A DNA stretch of 5,282 bases, taken from assembly GCA_019057735.1 (NCBI GenBank), contig JAHLWV010000183.1:1-5282 (forward strand), read 5' to 3'. Shown here piece by piece: positions 1 to 5,282 of the stretch; within the stretch, counting starts at the first letter, position 1, and each line of letters opens with the position of its first letter. Source of the stretch: Promethearchaeota archaeon (GTDB lineage Archaea; Asgardarchaeota; Lokiarchaeia; Sigynarchaeales; SOKP01). The translations under genes and the position numbers were made by a program. The notes under the pieces were generated by a model. That model ran no database searches. It was given only the letters and a program-made list of their open reading frames with translations, and was not told the DNA's origin.

Positions 1-2299
1 CTAACGAATAATTTTGAAATTGACAACCTGAATTGTTTTCCCATTGGAATTCAAACTGAATGTTATTAAACCAAAGGTTAAGCCCTGCGATATAATTAGC
101 ATTAATTGGATTTAAGGTCTGGAGTTTGAACTTAAAAACTATAAAGACGTCTTCGTAACTCTGATTAGATATTTCGTATATTTTTGATAATAAATCCTTT
201 TTCTCTTCGTTAGATAACTGAAAAAGTTGAATATTATTTAAAGCGTTAATCTCAAAAGAATTATCGTCTATCTCAAATAGTAGTTCTTCGGAGAATATGC
301 TCCATATTTTATTCAAATAGAGATCCTTAAGTTCGTAATCTCTTTTCCAATCGTTAAATATTAATTCATCTGAGAGTACTAAATCAAAATTTTCGTTGGA
401 CTCCACCATTATCATAGTTTCACAAGTTAAAGAGCCTAAAATTGGGGAACCTTCGGGTCTTGATTGATCGTCAGAATAATAAAAAGCGTCAAGATCAACG
501 TCTAAATCGAGAAGATTAAGGTCGGAAGGCATTAGGGTACTATCTTGTAGAAATTCTAAGTCCTTTAGGTTCATTCGATGATTTATTAAAAATTCACTTG
601 AAGAAACTCGATTTTCAGGTTCTAATAGTGCGAAAATCCCAAATCCATTTGGATTAATACTCTCAGAGAAGTTGTTCAACGAAATAATATTACTTCCAAC
701 CCTAATTGGACGAGAATTATCCCAATAGTAAACTTCAGAATTAGGCTCAATAGGAGCCGCAAATTCGTTTAACCCGTTGTAAAATCCAAACCCTCTAAAA
801 TAAGTTGGGGGATGTAAAGCTTCCAGTTTAACATAATCAAACCTTAGGGAGATTTTTTCGCTACATCCCGCCTTGTAAATAAAGTTTGCCTTAATCTTTA
901 TCTTAAATTGTTGTCCTCCTTCTGTAAAATACTGAGAAAGATTTAGATTAATTATTTGCCATTTTCCCCCTTGACCGTTATAATATCCTTGGTAATCAAT
1001 TTGTTCGCGAACAATTTCACCATCTCGAAACACCTGAGATGTAAGGTCCACCCAAATTTCATCGTTTAAAGAATTGAAGTTATATAATTGATATTTATAT
1101 TCTAGATGGGCGTAATTCGCAATTGTTCCTAAATAGGTAATCAAGGGGCTTTCAATGGTTACCTGTGAACTTTTTAAAACGTCGTTATATATGATTTCTG
1201 GCTCTTCGCTAAAAAACTTGAATCCGGAAGATTTTATCCATTGTGGCTCGAACGCAGAAAATTCTTGCAAGTAAAATAAGCGATTTTTTACCATAAAGTT
1301 GTTTTTATTATATTCTAGGACAGTTCCATTGTAAGTTTCTCTATCGGTAGGAGCGTTGTGAATAGTATTGACAAATTTATTTGTTATTATCTCACAATCT
1401 TCTATACGAGTAGTTGTCTCGTAAAACAAGCTTTGTTCTCCCTCATAGACCATTTTACCGCGCATATATGGCCCATAGTGGATATAAGTAGTGCTATAAT
1501 ATGAAATTAAACCGTACTCTCCAATATTTTGTTCAATTAATTTTTTATACGCAAAAGTTGCTTTTTCTCTATCCACTAAATATAAAGATACATTGCCAGA
1601 TACAGGATTCATTAAAGAATCTTTAACACTTGCTTTAAACGCGTTTGTGTAAATTAAATCTTCTGAATTAAAAATGGAATAAATGCTTCCTCGTCTATTT
1701 GATATTCGAGGGTCTTCTGAATATTGAGGATAAAAAAAGACCTTGTCTTTTTGAACATTAAGGGTATACTCACGACTTGTTGACGGCTTCCCAATAGAAA
1801 TGCCTTCCTGTACTATATAAAAGAGTTTTAAAGAATACTCTCCTGGAAGTACAGAACTGCTAGCAGAGTTTAAATCTACTTTAAAATATACTTCCCTTTC
1901 TGGAAATGGACCATTAAAGGTTTTAGATTTAAAATTATGGCTTTTTGAAAATAATTTTGCTTGAGATTTTAGTTTATTTGGAACGTCTGAGTTTATTAGA
2001 TTCAATTCTGCATGAAAAGTAATTTTCTGGAAAATACTAGCAGAAATTCTAAACTTTATAACTAGTAATGAATTAAATGTAATATCAGTTAAATCCTCCG
2101 AATTTTGAATATAATCAAGATTTTCTAAGTCATATTTTTTACCTGCTTTTCTTAACCCTTGAGGAACGATTGCGAAGGACGGATTAGGACAAATTTGTTC
2201 TTCGAGAGAGAGATGTTCCCAGGCCAAAACCATGGGAAATAGTACCAAGAAAATTATAATTAAAAAAGCGTTAAATTTTAGATCTGTTGATTTTTCCAT
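1..2299 (-). CDS. Large exported beta-rich surface protein, 3' end outside window
   Basis: The frame stays open from the ATG at 2299 to the window edge: 766 codons by manual translation, with no stop. It has a classic export signal: a short charged start (MEKSTDLK), a hydrophobic core at about residues 9-25 and a likely cleavage site after A26. The rest is hydrophilic and rich in alternating beta-type stretches. Residues about 215-245 contain an Ig-like/Big-type strand pattern (KDSLMNPVSGNVSLYLVD). Residues about 375-495 look like a jelly-roll or galactose-binding-like domain, ending in the typical FDYVKLEA strand. Residues about 593-612 are acidic (DLNLLDLDVDLD). Seven N-x-S/T sequons (N236, N324, N453, N543, N712, N755, N763) fit an N-glycosylated archaeal cell-surface protein. 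The start is supported by GGGAGG upstream. A membrane anchor, if present, must lie in the missing C-terminal part. I do not recognise a catalytic motif. A role in adhesion, the surface layer or glycan binding is inference from architecture only; domain names are read from pattern, not from a search. Confidence 0.85.
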   Translation of the reverse strand, partial: MEKSTDLKFNAFLIIIFLVLFPMVLAWEHLSLEEQICPNPSFAIVPQGLRKAGKKYDLENLDYIQNSEDLTDITFNSLLVIKFRISASIFQKITFHAELNLINSDVPNKLKSQAKLFSKSHNFKSKTFNGPFPEREVYFKVDLNSASSSVLPGEYSLKLFYIVQEGISIGKPSTSREYTLNVQKDKVFFYPQYSEDPRISNRRGSIYSIFNSEDLIYTNAFKASVKDSLMNPVSGNVSLYLVDREKATFAYKKLIEQNIGEYGLISYYSTTYIHYGPYMRGKMVYEGEQSLFYETTTRIEDCEIITNKFVNTIHNAPTDRETYNGTVLEYNKNNFMVKNRLFYLQEFSAFEPQWIKSSGFKFFSEEPEIIYNDVLKSSQVTIESPLITYLGTIANYAHLEYKYQLYNFNSLNDEIWVDLTSQVFRDGEIVREQIDYQGYYNGQGGKWQIINLNLSQYFTEGGQQFKIKIKANFIYKAGCSEKISLRFDYVKLEALHPPTYFRGFGFYNGLNEFAAPIEPNSEVYYWDNSRPIRVGSNIISLNNFSESINPNGFGIFALLEPENRVSSSEFLINHRMNLKDLEFLQDSTLMPSDLNLLDLDVDLDAFYYSDDQSRPEGSPILGSLTCETMIMVESNENFDLVLSDELIFNDWKRDYELKDLYLNKIWSIFSEELLFEIDDNSFEINALNNIQLFQLSNEEKKDLLSKIYEISNQSYEDVFIVFKFKLQTLNPINANYIAGLNLWFNNIQFEFQWENNSGCQFQNYSL

Positions 2300-2307
2300 T
2301 CTTTTCT

Positions 2308-2315
2308 AACCTCCC
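2308..2315 (-). promoter_or_regulatory. Shine-Dalgarno of the surface-protein gene
   Basis: Read on the minus strand this is GGGAGGTT, a strong match to the 16S anti-Shine-Dalgarno. About 10 nt separate GGAGG from the ATG at 2299. It decides the start codon, because the signal peptide begins immediately after it. Just upstream (2318-2325) the minus strand reads GAGAGAAA, the same 8-mer as one arm of the palindrome at 2538-2559. Confidence 0.6.
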
Positions 2316-2422
2316 TTTTTCTCTCGTTACTTATAGATCTAAGAATGTTATGGAATTTTTTACGATTCCTTCCATTGAGACAACCGTTATCCTTATATTC
2401 TAAATTAATCATAAATTTTTTC

Positions 2423-2430
2423 TTTATATA
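2423..2430 (-). promoter_or_regulatory. Possible TATA box for the surface-protein gene
   Basis: The minus strand reads TATATAAA here, within a run that continues as GAAAAAA. A start site about 25 nt downstream would give a leader of roughly 100 nt before the ATG at 2299. A second candidate, GAATATAAGG at 2393-2402, would give a leader of about 70 nt. In DNA this AT-rich, neither is decisive. Confidence 0.25.
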
Positions 2431-2522
2431 TGTATTAGAGATTAATCTTTATGTGATATATGTCATAGTATGTAATGGAAAACCGTGCTATTTAAATTTA
2501 TCCTTTCAGTTTTACTCAGAAA

Positions 2523-2587
2523 TGAGAGAATTTTAATTTTCTCCCAAATTTGAGAGAAATTTTAAAAGTTATCAAAATTGAGAAAAT
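2523..2587 (+). repeat. Three TGAGA-type motifs at exact 28-bp steps
   Basis: TGAGAGAAT (2523-2531), TGAGAGAAA (2551-2559) and TGAGAAAAT (2579-2587) begin exactly 28 bp apart and differ by one or two bases. The first two extend into TTTTAA. The middle copy is also the right arm of the palindrome at 2538-2559. They could be an array of half-sites for the neighbouring regulator, or low-complexity coincidence. Confidence 0.35.
2538..2559. promoter_or_regulatory. 22-bp imperfect palindrome, candidate operator
   Basis: The arms TTTCTC (2538-2543) and GAGAAA (2554-2559) surround the inner palindrome CAAATTTG (2545-2552). Ten of eleven base pairs are symmetric; the only mismatch is the pair 2544/2553. 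It sits about 37 bp upstream of the TATA box of the winged-helix gene. Further GAGAA half-sites lie at 2526-2530 and 2580-2584. A symmetric site of this size fits a dimeric winged-helix regulator. The obvious candidate is the protein encoded at 2660-3007, but that link is inference. Confidence 0.45.
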
Positions 2588-2595
2588 ACTTTTTC

Positions 2596-2606
2596 TTTAT
2601 ATAAAA
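2596..2606 (+). promoter_or_regulatory. Archaeal TATA box of the winged-helix operon
   Basis: The 11-mer TTTATATAAAA is an excellent archaeal TATA element. Transcription would start near 2630, giving a leader of about 30 nt before the ATG at 2660. No clear Shine-Dalgarno precedes that ATG. The candidate operator lies just upstream, where an activator could bind or a repressor could block transcription factor B and polymerase. Confidence 0.55.
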
Positions 2607-2659
2607 CGGTTTTAAAGTACTTGTAACTATAATAAAATAACATTAAATCGAAATTAATC

Positions 2660-3007
2660 ATGAATATAGAAGAAATTAAAAAAAAAGTTGACATAAATTT
2701 TGAACTCTTTCATTTAATATTGTTTCTACTAGAAACTGATATTGCTACTGAAAGGGAACTTTTAAAAGTTTTCCCAAAAAGTTCTCAGACTCTCAATCGA
2801 CGTTTAAAAGAATTAACCCTCCAAAAATTGATTATAAAAAGAAAAAATCTGTTTAAGGAAAAGAAGAATGCTCACAATATTTACAGTAGCACTCCAAAAC
2901 TTTACGATCTAATCCAATACCTTTCTGACAATATTTCTAAAGTAACAAACCGAATTCAAACAATTTTACGTGAAGATCAAGATACATTGAAAAGTTCAGA
3001 AGCTTAA
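2660..3007 (+). CDS. Small winged-helix DNA-binding regulator (MarR/ArsR/TrmB-like)
   Basis: This 115-aa protein has the layout of a single winged-helix domain. An N-terminal helix (about 12-25, FELFHLILFLLE) leads to the second helix (about 30-38, TERELLKVF). The likely recognition helix follows (about 40-56: a PKSSQTLNRRLKELTLQ stretch, then LIIKRKN). A basic wing lies around residues 60-76 (KRKNLFKEKKNAHNIYSSTP). The C-terminal helix (about 79-108, KLYDLIQYLSDNISKVTNRIQTIL) has the heptad-like spacing of a dimerisation helix. No cysteine or histidine cluster suggests metal sensing, and there is no ligand domain. The start is the first ATG of the frame, about 30 nt after the predicted transcription start. 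The membrane-protein gene begins 39 nt after the stop, so the two are probably co-transcribed. The upstream palindrome suggests autoregulation. The superfamily call is fairly safe; the subfamily is not. Confidence 0.75.
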   Translation: MNIEEIKKKVDINFELFHLILFLLETDIATERELLKVFPKSSQTLNRRLKELTLQKLIIKRKNLFKEKKNAHNIYSSTPKLYDLIQYLSDNISKVTNRIQTILREDQDTLKSSEA

Positions 3008-3046
3008 GATCCCCTTATTTCGAATTAAAAACGATAACTGCTAAAC

Positions 3047-3967
3047 ATGACATTATCCAGAAAATATAAACAGAGGATTTTGGTTCTCATTATTACGGCT
3101 TCAATTTTCGGAAACATGATATTTGGGAGTAATCTCTCCAGTTCTACTAAGACCGTTGTAGAAATATACGATTTGGTTACCATCGATTATCAAATGTGGG
3201 AGTCCGACTACGCACAAAGTTACGATTCTCTCAATCCCATACTTGACGAGATCTTAGTTATTACAGTAATACCCTTAACTGAAGATCCTGAAAAGGGTAT
3301 AATTTTAGGATTATATAATAATATAATCGGGAAAGGTGTACATTATGAAAGTAGTCTAATATGGTTGGATAAATGTATAGATCAAGATAGCGACGGAATT
3401 GATGATTTTACAGGGAAACCAGCTTTAACTTATGGCAACAGCTCGCATATGTACTTTAACACTTGCTTGATGGTCCAATTTAGAGTCTTAGATGTTCAAA
3501 AATACGGTTATATACCCCCAATTGAGCTCGATCCAGCTGTCATTTACGGCGTTATCGCGATAACGCTTCTCTTAATCTTAGCTGGGATCATTGCGTTTGC
3601 CATTTGGAAGCGCGAGCCCGTTCAGGTAATCGAGAAACCTCAATTTATTTTTCTATACGACCCCAACACGCTCAAAAAAATGACGAAAGAGAACAAGGAC
3701 AAGCGCACGAAGCACTACAAAGAGGGGTTCGAGCCTTGCTACGATTGGGGCGAAGGAACGGAGTTTGTCGTACCTAAGTGGGCGGAAGAGGTCGTAGATA
3801 GAGAGCTAAAAAGAGGTAAGAAAGATGGACGCATCGCTAAAGATAGGCTTCCTTCAAATTTAACCGCTCAAAAGATAGAATATTGCACTTACTTCTACAA
3901 AGACGACATGTTAGTTTTGCGAGCGTATCGCCGAATTCACCCGGAAGATAGTAAAATTACTAATTGA
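3047..3967 (+). CDS. Membrane protein with calcium-loop ectodomain and cytoplasmic tail
   Basis: This is a 306-aa protein of unrecognised family. A basic start (MTLSRKYKQR) and hydrophobic residues 11-27 form a signal peptide or first membrane segment. Residues about 28-162 should be outside the cell. They carry two sequons (N29, N131), two cysteines (C110, C140) that could form a disulfide, and an EF-hand-like or thrombospondin-type-3-like calcium loop DQDSDGIDD at 112-120 (D112, D114, D116, G117). A strong membrane helix spans about 163-187 and is followed by the stop-transfer residues KRE. The last 119 residues are charged and predicted cytoplasmic (YDPNTLKKMTKENKDKR, then PCYDWGEGTEFVVPKWAEEVVDREL). 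Base composition changes inside the gene: one counted line of the ectodomain part (3301-3360) is 23% GC, while 3541-3840 is about 47% GC. The gene follows the winged-helix gene by 39 nt with no clear promoter between, so a sensor-plus-regulator pairing is possible but unproven. A structural or secretion role is equally open. Confidence 0.75.
   Translation: MTLSRKYKQRILVLIITASIFGNMIFGSNLSSSTKTVVEIYDLVTIDYQMWESDYAQSYDSLNPILDEILVITVIPLTEDPEKGIILGLYNNIIGKGVHYESSLIWLDKCIDQDSDGIDDFTGKPALTYGNSSHMYFNTCLMVQFRVLDVQKYGYIPPIELDPAVIYGVIAITLLLILAGIIAFAIWKREPVQVIEKPQFIFLYDPNTLKKMTKENKDKRTKHYKEGFEPCYDWGEGTEFVVPKWAEEVVDRELKRGKKDGRIAKDRLPSNLTAQKIEYCTYFYKDDMLVLRAYRRIHPEDSKITN
3549..3566. repeat. 18-bp perfect palindrome inside the membrane-protein gene
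   Basis: GCGTTATCG followed directly by its reverse complement CGATAACGC forms a perfect palindrome with no spacer. It codes for part of the second membrane helix (residues GVIAIT). Its high GC stands out in this AT-rich window, and it lies close to the point where the gene's composition changes. It could be a protein-binding or recombination site, or chance. Confidence 0.7.
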
Positions 3968-4018
3968 ACTAAAATTGGATTTAGGTTATTAATTTTAATT
4001 AATTCCTTATCTTGGATA

Positions 4019-4024
4019 TTTTTT
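4019..4024 (+). terminator. Possible oligo-T terminator of the winged-helix operon
   Basis: Six consecutive T residues lie about 50 nt after the stop at 3967, with other T-rich tracts just before them. Archaeal polymerase commonly terminates at such runs without a hairpin. Similar runs occur widely in this AT-rich window, so support is modest. Confidence 0.3.
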
Positions 4025-4140
4025 AAAACATAAAGATTTGATTTAAGTTATAAAAACTTGAGAATTTATATCAAATTAAAATATTTTTAGATATATTAAA
4101 TTAGTAGACAAAAATTAAATAGATTATATGAATTCGAATT

Positions 4141-4149
4141 GGAGATGAT
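4141..4149 (+). promoter_or_regulatory. Strong Shine-Dalgarno before an apparently truncated gene
   Basis: GGAGATGAT matches the ideal GGAGGTGAT at eight of nine positions. GGAG ends 9 nt before the ATG at 4154, an ideal distance. It is one of the two best ribosome-binding sites in the window, yet no normal gene follows it. Confidence 0.5.
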
Positions 4150-4153
4150 TATC

Positions 4154-4177
4154 ATGTCTAAGATTAATTTTAGACAT
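4154..4177. repeat. 8-bp inverted repeat over the remnant start codon
   Basis: ATGTCTAA (4154-4161) and its exact reverse complement TTAGACAT (4170-4177) are separated by 8 nt. On the plus strand the hairpin would bury the ATG at 4154. On the minus strand it lies 27 nt after the tcmP stop and could mark the 3' end of that transcript, although no U-run follows it. Confidence 0.5.
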
Positions 4178-4303
4178 CGGGAATTAAAATTTAGCTCTAA
4201 AATTTATAAAAAACTATCTAATGGTTTAACTTTCCCTTTAGCCACATCCCACATTTTTTTTACATCAGAATCATTCCAATTTTTAAATCTTTTATCTCTA
4301 TAG
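4154..4303 (+). pseudogene. Candidate 5' remnant of a gene cut at the tcmP boundary
   Basis: The ATG at 4154 has a strong Shine-Dalgarno and possible TATA elements upstream, so it looks like a real start. The frame encodes 49 residues. The first 17 or so (MSKINFRHRELKFSSKI) look like ordinary protein. From about 4204 the frame runs antisense through the 3' end of tcmP and becomes a phenylalanine- and serine-rich string ending in LSL. The simplest reading is that an older rightward gene lost all but its beginning when the tcmP segment arrived. Alternatives are a genuine 49-aa small protein overlapping tcmP tail to tail, or chance. The opening (ELKFSSKIYKKLS) faintly resembles the start of ribbon-helix-helix or VapB-type antitoxins, but this is too short to trust. 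Confidence 0.3.
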
Positions 4304-5205
4304 TATTTTATCATGTTCAACCATTTAGCTTTTACATCAAATCTGCAACAAAATAATAAAGTGTAATAAAAACCACTTTCTGACGCGATCTTTAACTTTT
4401 CAATATTTTTCAACCCAATTTTGTTTAATTGACCTATGTATATATCGCATAAATCTTCTTTTTTTGTAGTGGGAGGGATGTTTTTTCCAAAAAAATCCTT
4501 TACTTTTTGAGGATTTGGTTTTAAATTACGAACAATGCCCGCGTCTTGAAATGTTATAATTATATCACCAAATTTATGAATATCTCTTATCTTTTTAATA
4601 GTTTCATACCTAATATCCATTCCTTCATTGTCAATTATCATTAAATAGTTGAATATATTATCATTACTCTTAATGTCATTCAAAATTTTGATTGCCCATA
4701 AATTGGAGTCAATTTCTTTAGAATTTGAATCAATTTCTATCTCAAAATGATTGTTATAAAATCTATTTAAAGATATCAATCTCTTTTCTAAAATTGTTCT
4801 TTCATCAAGTTTCAAATCATTCGCATAGATCTTCTTAAAACCCCCATTTTTTCTATATGAAATTAAAGCGGCACTTATAGAACTTCCTGGAAATACAAAT
4901 TCATCTTTACCTCCACTTTTTGTTATTTTATTCATCCCAAAACTGCTTAATAGATCAATAAAATAGAGATTTATAAACTTCCGACGACCTAAAATTGTCA
5001 AATACTCATCTATATAATGTCTAATTACAATTTGCTTTGTAGCCATCCACCAACCTCGCTTATCTTCCCTCTTATAAAAGTGATTTGGAGTAGAGAGAGA
5101 AAAGTTTGGAATTCGATAAAGAATATTGGTATCATTTAGTAATTCTTTAATATTCTTTAAATGAAATTCAAAATTTGATTGGGTACTAAATTCAGGAAAA
5201 GACAT
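4204..5205 (-). CDS. tcmP: Divergent three-Cys-motif partner protein TcmP
   Basis: This 333-aa protein shows the motif order of the TcmP family (TIGR04474), a Rossmann/methyltransferase-like group often encoded beside a Gp37-like three-Cys-motif protein. Visible are the N-terminal helix with K57 and the Y-x-x-x-Y helix (WWMATKQIVIRHYIDEYL, 52-69), YFIDLLSSFG (81-90) where the family has Y-x-D-x-F-A-G-x-G, PGSSISAAL (106-114) matching the GSP-x-x-A-L region, and ANDLKLDE (128-135). The strand MIIDNEGMDIRYETI (189-203) occupies the place of the family's hhDPxG-x-x-x-x-W motif, and DIIITFQDAG (214-223) follows. The C-terminal YYTLLFCCRFDVKAKWLNMIKYYRDK region matches the family ending. Two hallmark motifs are altered: the glycine-rich loop reads LLSSFG, and the DP of DPxG is DN. 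The first ATG adds about 50 residues before the conserved core; an internal ATG (residue 54) is possible but would lie inside the conserved helix. TcmP biochemistry is not established, so no reaction is assigned. No three-Cys partner is visible within the window. Confidence 0.72.
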   Translation of the reverse strand: MSFPEFSTQSNFEFHLKNIKELLNDTNILYRIPNFSLSTPNHFYKREDKRGWWMATKQIVIRHYIDEYLTILGRRKFINLYFIDLLSSFGMNKITKSGGKDEFVFPGSSISAALISYRKNGGFKKIYANDLKLDERTILEKRLISLNRFYNNHFEIEIDSNSKEIDSNLWAIKILNDIKSNDNIFNYLMIIDNEGMDIRYETIKKIRDIHKFGDIIITFQDAGIVRNLKPNPQKVKDFFGKNIPPTTKKEDLCDIYIGQLNKIGLKNIEKLKIASESGFYYTLLFCCRFDVKAKWLNMIKYYRDKRFKNWNDSDVKKMWDVAKGKVKPLDSFL

Positions 5206-5282
5206 AAGTTTCTAGATATTATAATTTAGTTAAGTAAATCTTAACTAATGATTTACGTATTTAATTTTTGTTAAATTTTAGA
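5206..5282 (-). promoter_or_regulatory. tcmP upstream region with probable promoter
   Basis: These 77 nt hold no coding sequence. On the minus strand, TTAAATA at about 5258-5264 could serve as TATA box. That would place the transcription start near 5236, inside the inverted repeat at 5226-5248. A second AT-rich element (AAATTATAATA) ends 12 nt before the ATG, too close for a usual promoter. No Shine-Dalgarno precedes the ATG. Confidence 0.3.
5226..5248. repeat. Perfect 9-bp inverted repeat upstream of tcmP
   Basis: TTAGTTAAG (5226-5234) and CTTAACTAA (5240-5248) are exact reverse complements with a 5-nt spacer. The repeat lies 21-43 nt upstream of the tcmP start codon. A second inverted repeat, GTAAATC (5234-5240) with GATTTAC (5250-5256), overlaps it and shares bases 5234 and 5240, so the two stems cannot form together. 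An operator is the likeliest reading; a switching 5' leader structure is a less likely alternative. Confidence 0.6.

Larger units (their letters stand above)
2300..2659. other. Divergent intergenic region, 360 bp
   Basis: This AT-rich stretch separates the leftward surface-protein gene from the rightward winged-helix gene, so both promoters must lie here. From left to right it holds the surface-protein Shine-Dalgarno, TATA-like stretches readable on the minus strand (2393-2402 and 2423-2430), a palindrome with repeated GAGAA half-sites (2523-2587), and a clear plus-strand TATA box (2596-2606). The 63-codon open frame at 2345-2536 is hydrophobic, low-complexity and without a ribosome-binding site; I do not regard it as a gene. 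Confidence 0.6.
3968..4153. other. AT-rich spacer, with possible terminator and promoter
   Basis: No open frame of note lies between the membrane-protein stop and the Shine-Dalgarno at 4141. A T6 run at 4019-4024, about 50 nt after the stop, could end the rightward operon. AT-rich stretches around 4083-4100 and 4120-4130 (GATTATATGAA) resemble TATA elements that would serve the start codon at 4154. The flanking DNA is so AT-rich that these are weak calls. Confidence 0.35.

Noticed and set aside
1..3. CTA at the window edge, which reads TAG on the minus strand
   Set aside because: It is out of frame with the surface-protein gene, whose last complete codon is 2-4 (TTA, leucine). The gene therefore continues beyond the window and does not end here.
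2345..2536. 63-codon open frame on the plus strand in the divergent intergenic region
   Set aside because: It is a phenylalanine-, isoleucine- and tyrosine-rich string typical of translated AT-rich DNA, has no ribosome-binding site, and overlaps the expected promoter region of the surface-protein gene.
2523..2587. Regularly spaced short repeats as a CRISPR-like array
   Set aside because: The repeated units are only about 9 bp, there are three of them, they are imperfect, and no cas genes are present. Regulatory half-sites fit better.
4154..4177. Inverted repeat as a classical intrinsic terminator for tcmP
   Set aside because: The stem is AT-rich and is not followed by a U-run on the minus strand, so it is listed only as an inverted repeat.
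5087..5104. GAGAGAGAAAAG stretch within tcmP resembling the GAGAGAAA operator half-site
   Set aside because: It lies inside the coding sequence, lacks a symmetric partner and is simple purine-rich sequence.

Overview
The window is a low-GC stretch, most likely archaeal. The main evidence is a good TATA element (TTTATATA type) upstream of a small winged-helix regulator, two exported or membrane-anchored proteins with N-glycosylation sequons, and starts that mostly lack a strong Shine-Dalgarno. The style (AT-rich, very large beta-rich surface protein, membrane protein with a calcium-loop ectodomain) resembles Asgard-type archaea. That placement is an inference from style; no marker gene in the window proves it.

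Layout: (1) 1-2299, minus strand: the first 766 codons of a large exported surface protein whose C-terminus lies outside the window. (2) 2300-2659: a divergent intergenic region with a Shine-Dalgarno for the surface protein, a 22-bp imperfect palindrome with extra GAGAA half-sites, and a TATA box for the rightward genes. (3) 2660-3007: a 115-aa winged-helix DNA-binding protein. Then, 39 nt later, 3047-3967: a 306-aa membrane protein with an ectodomain (EF-hand-like calcium loop) and a charged cytoplasmic tail. These two probably form one transcription unit. (4) 3968-4203: an AT-rich spacer ending in what looks like a genuine translation start (good Shine-Dalgarno plus ATG). Its reading frame runs antisense into the end of the next gene, as if an older gene had been cut there. 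(5) 4204-5205, minus strand: a 333-aa protein recognisable as a divergent TcmP (three-Cys-motif partner, Rossmann/methyltransferase-like). It is followed by 77 nt of upstream DNA with two overlapping inverted repeats.

Working idea (inference): the winged-helix protein controls its own operon, and perhaps the divergent surface-protein gene, through the palindromic operator. The membrane protein next to it could sense or assemble something at the cell surface. The tcmP gene looks like a separate, possibly acquired, accessory gene. Its usual Gp37-like three-Cys partner is not in the window.
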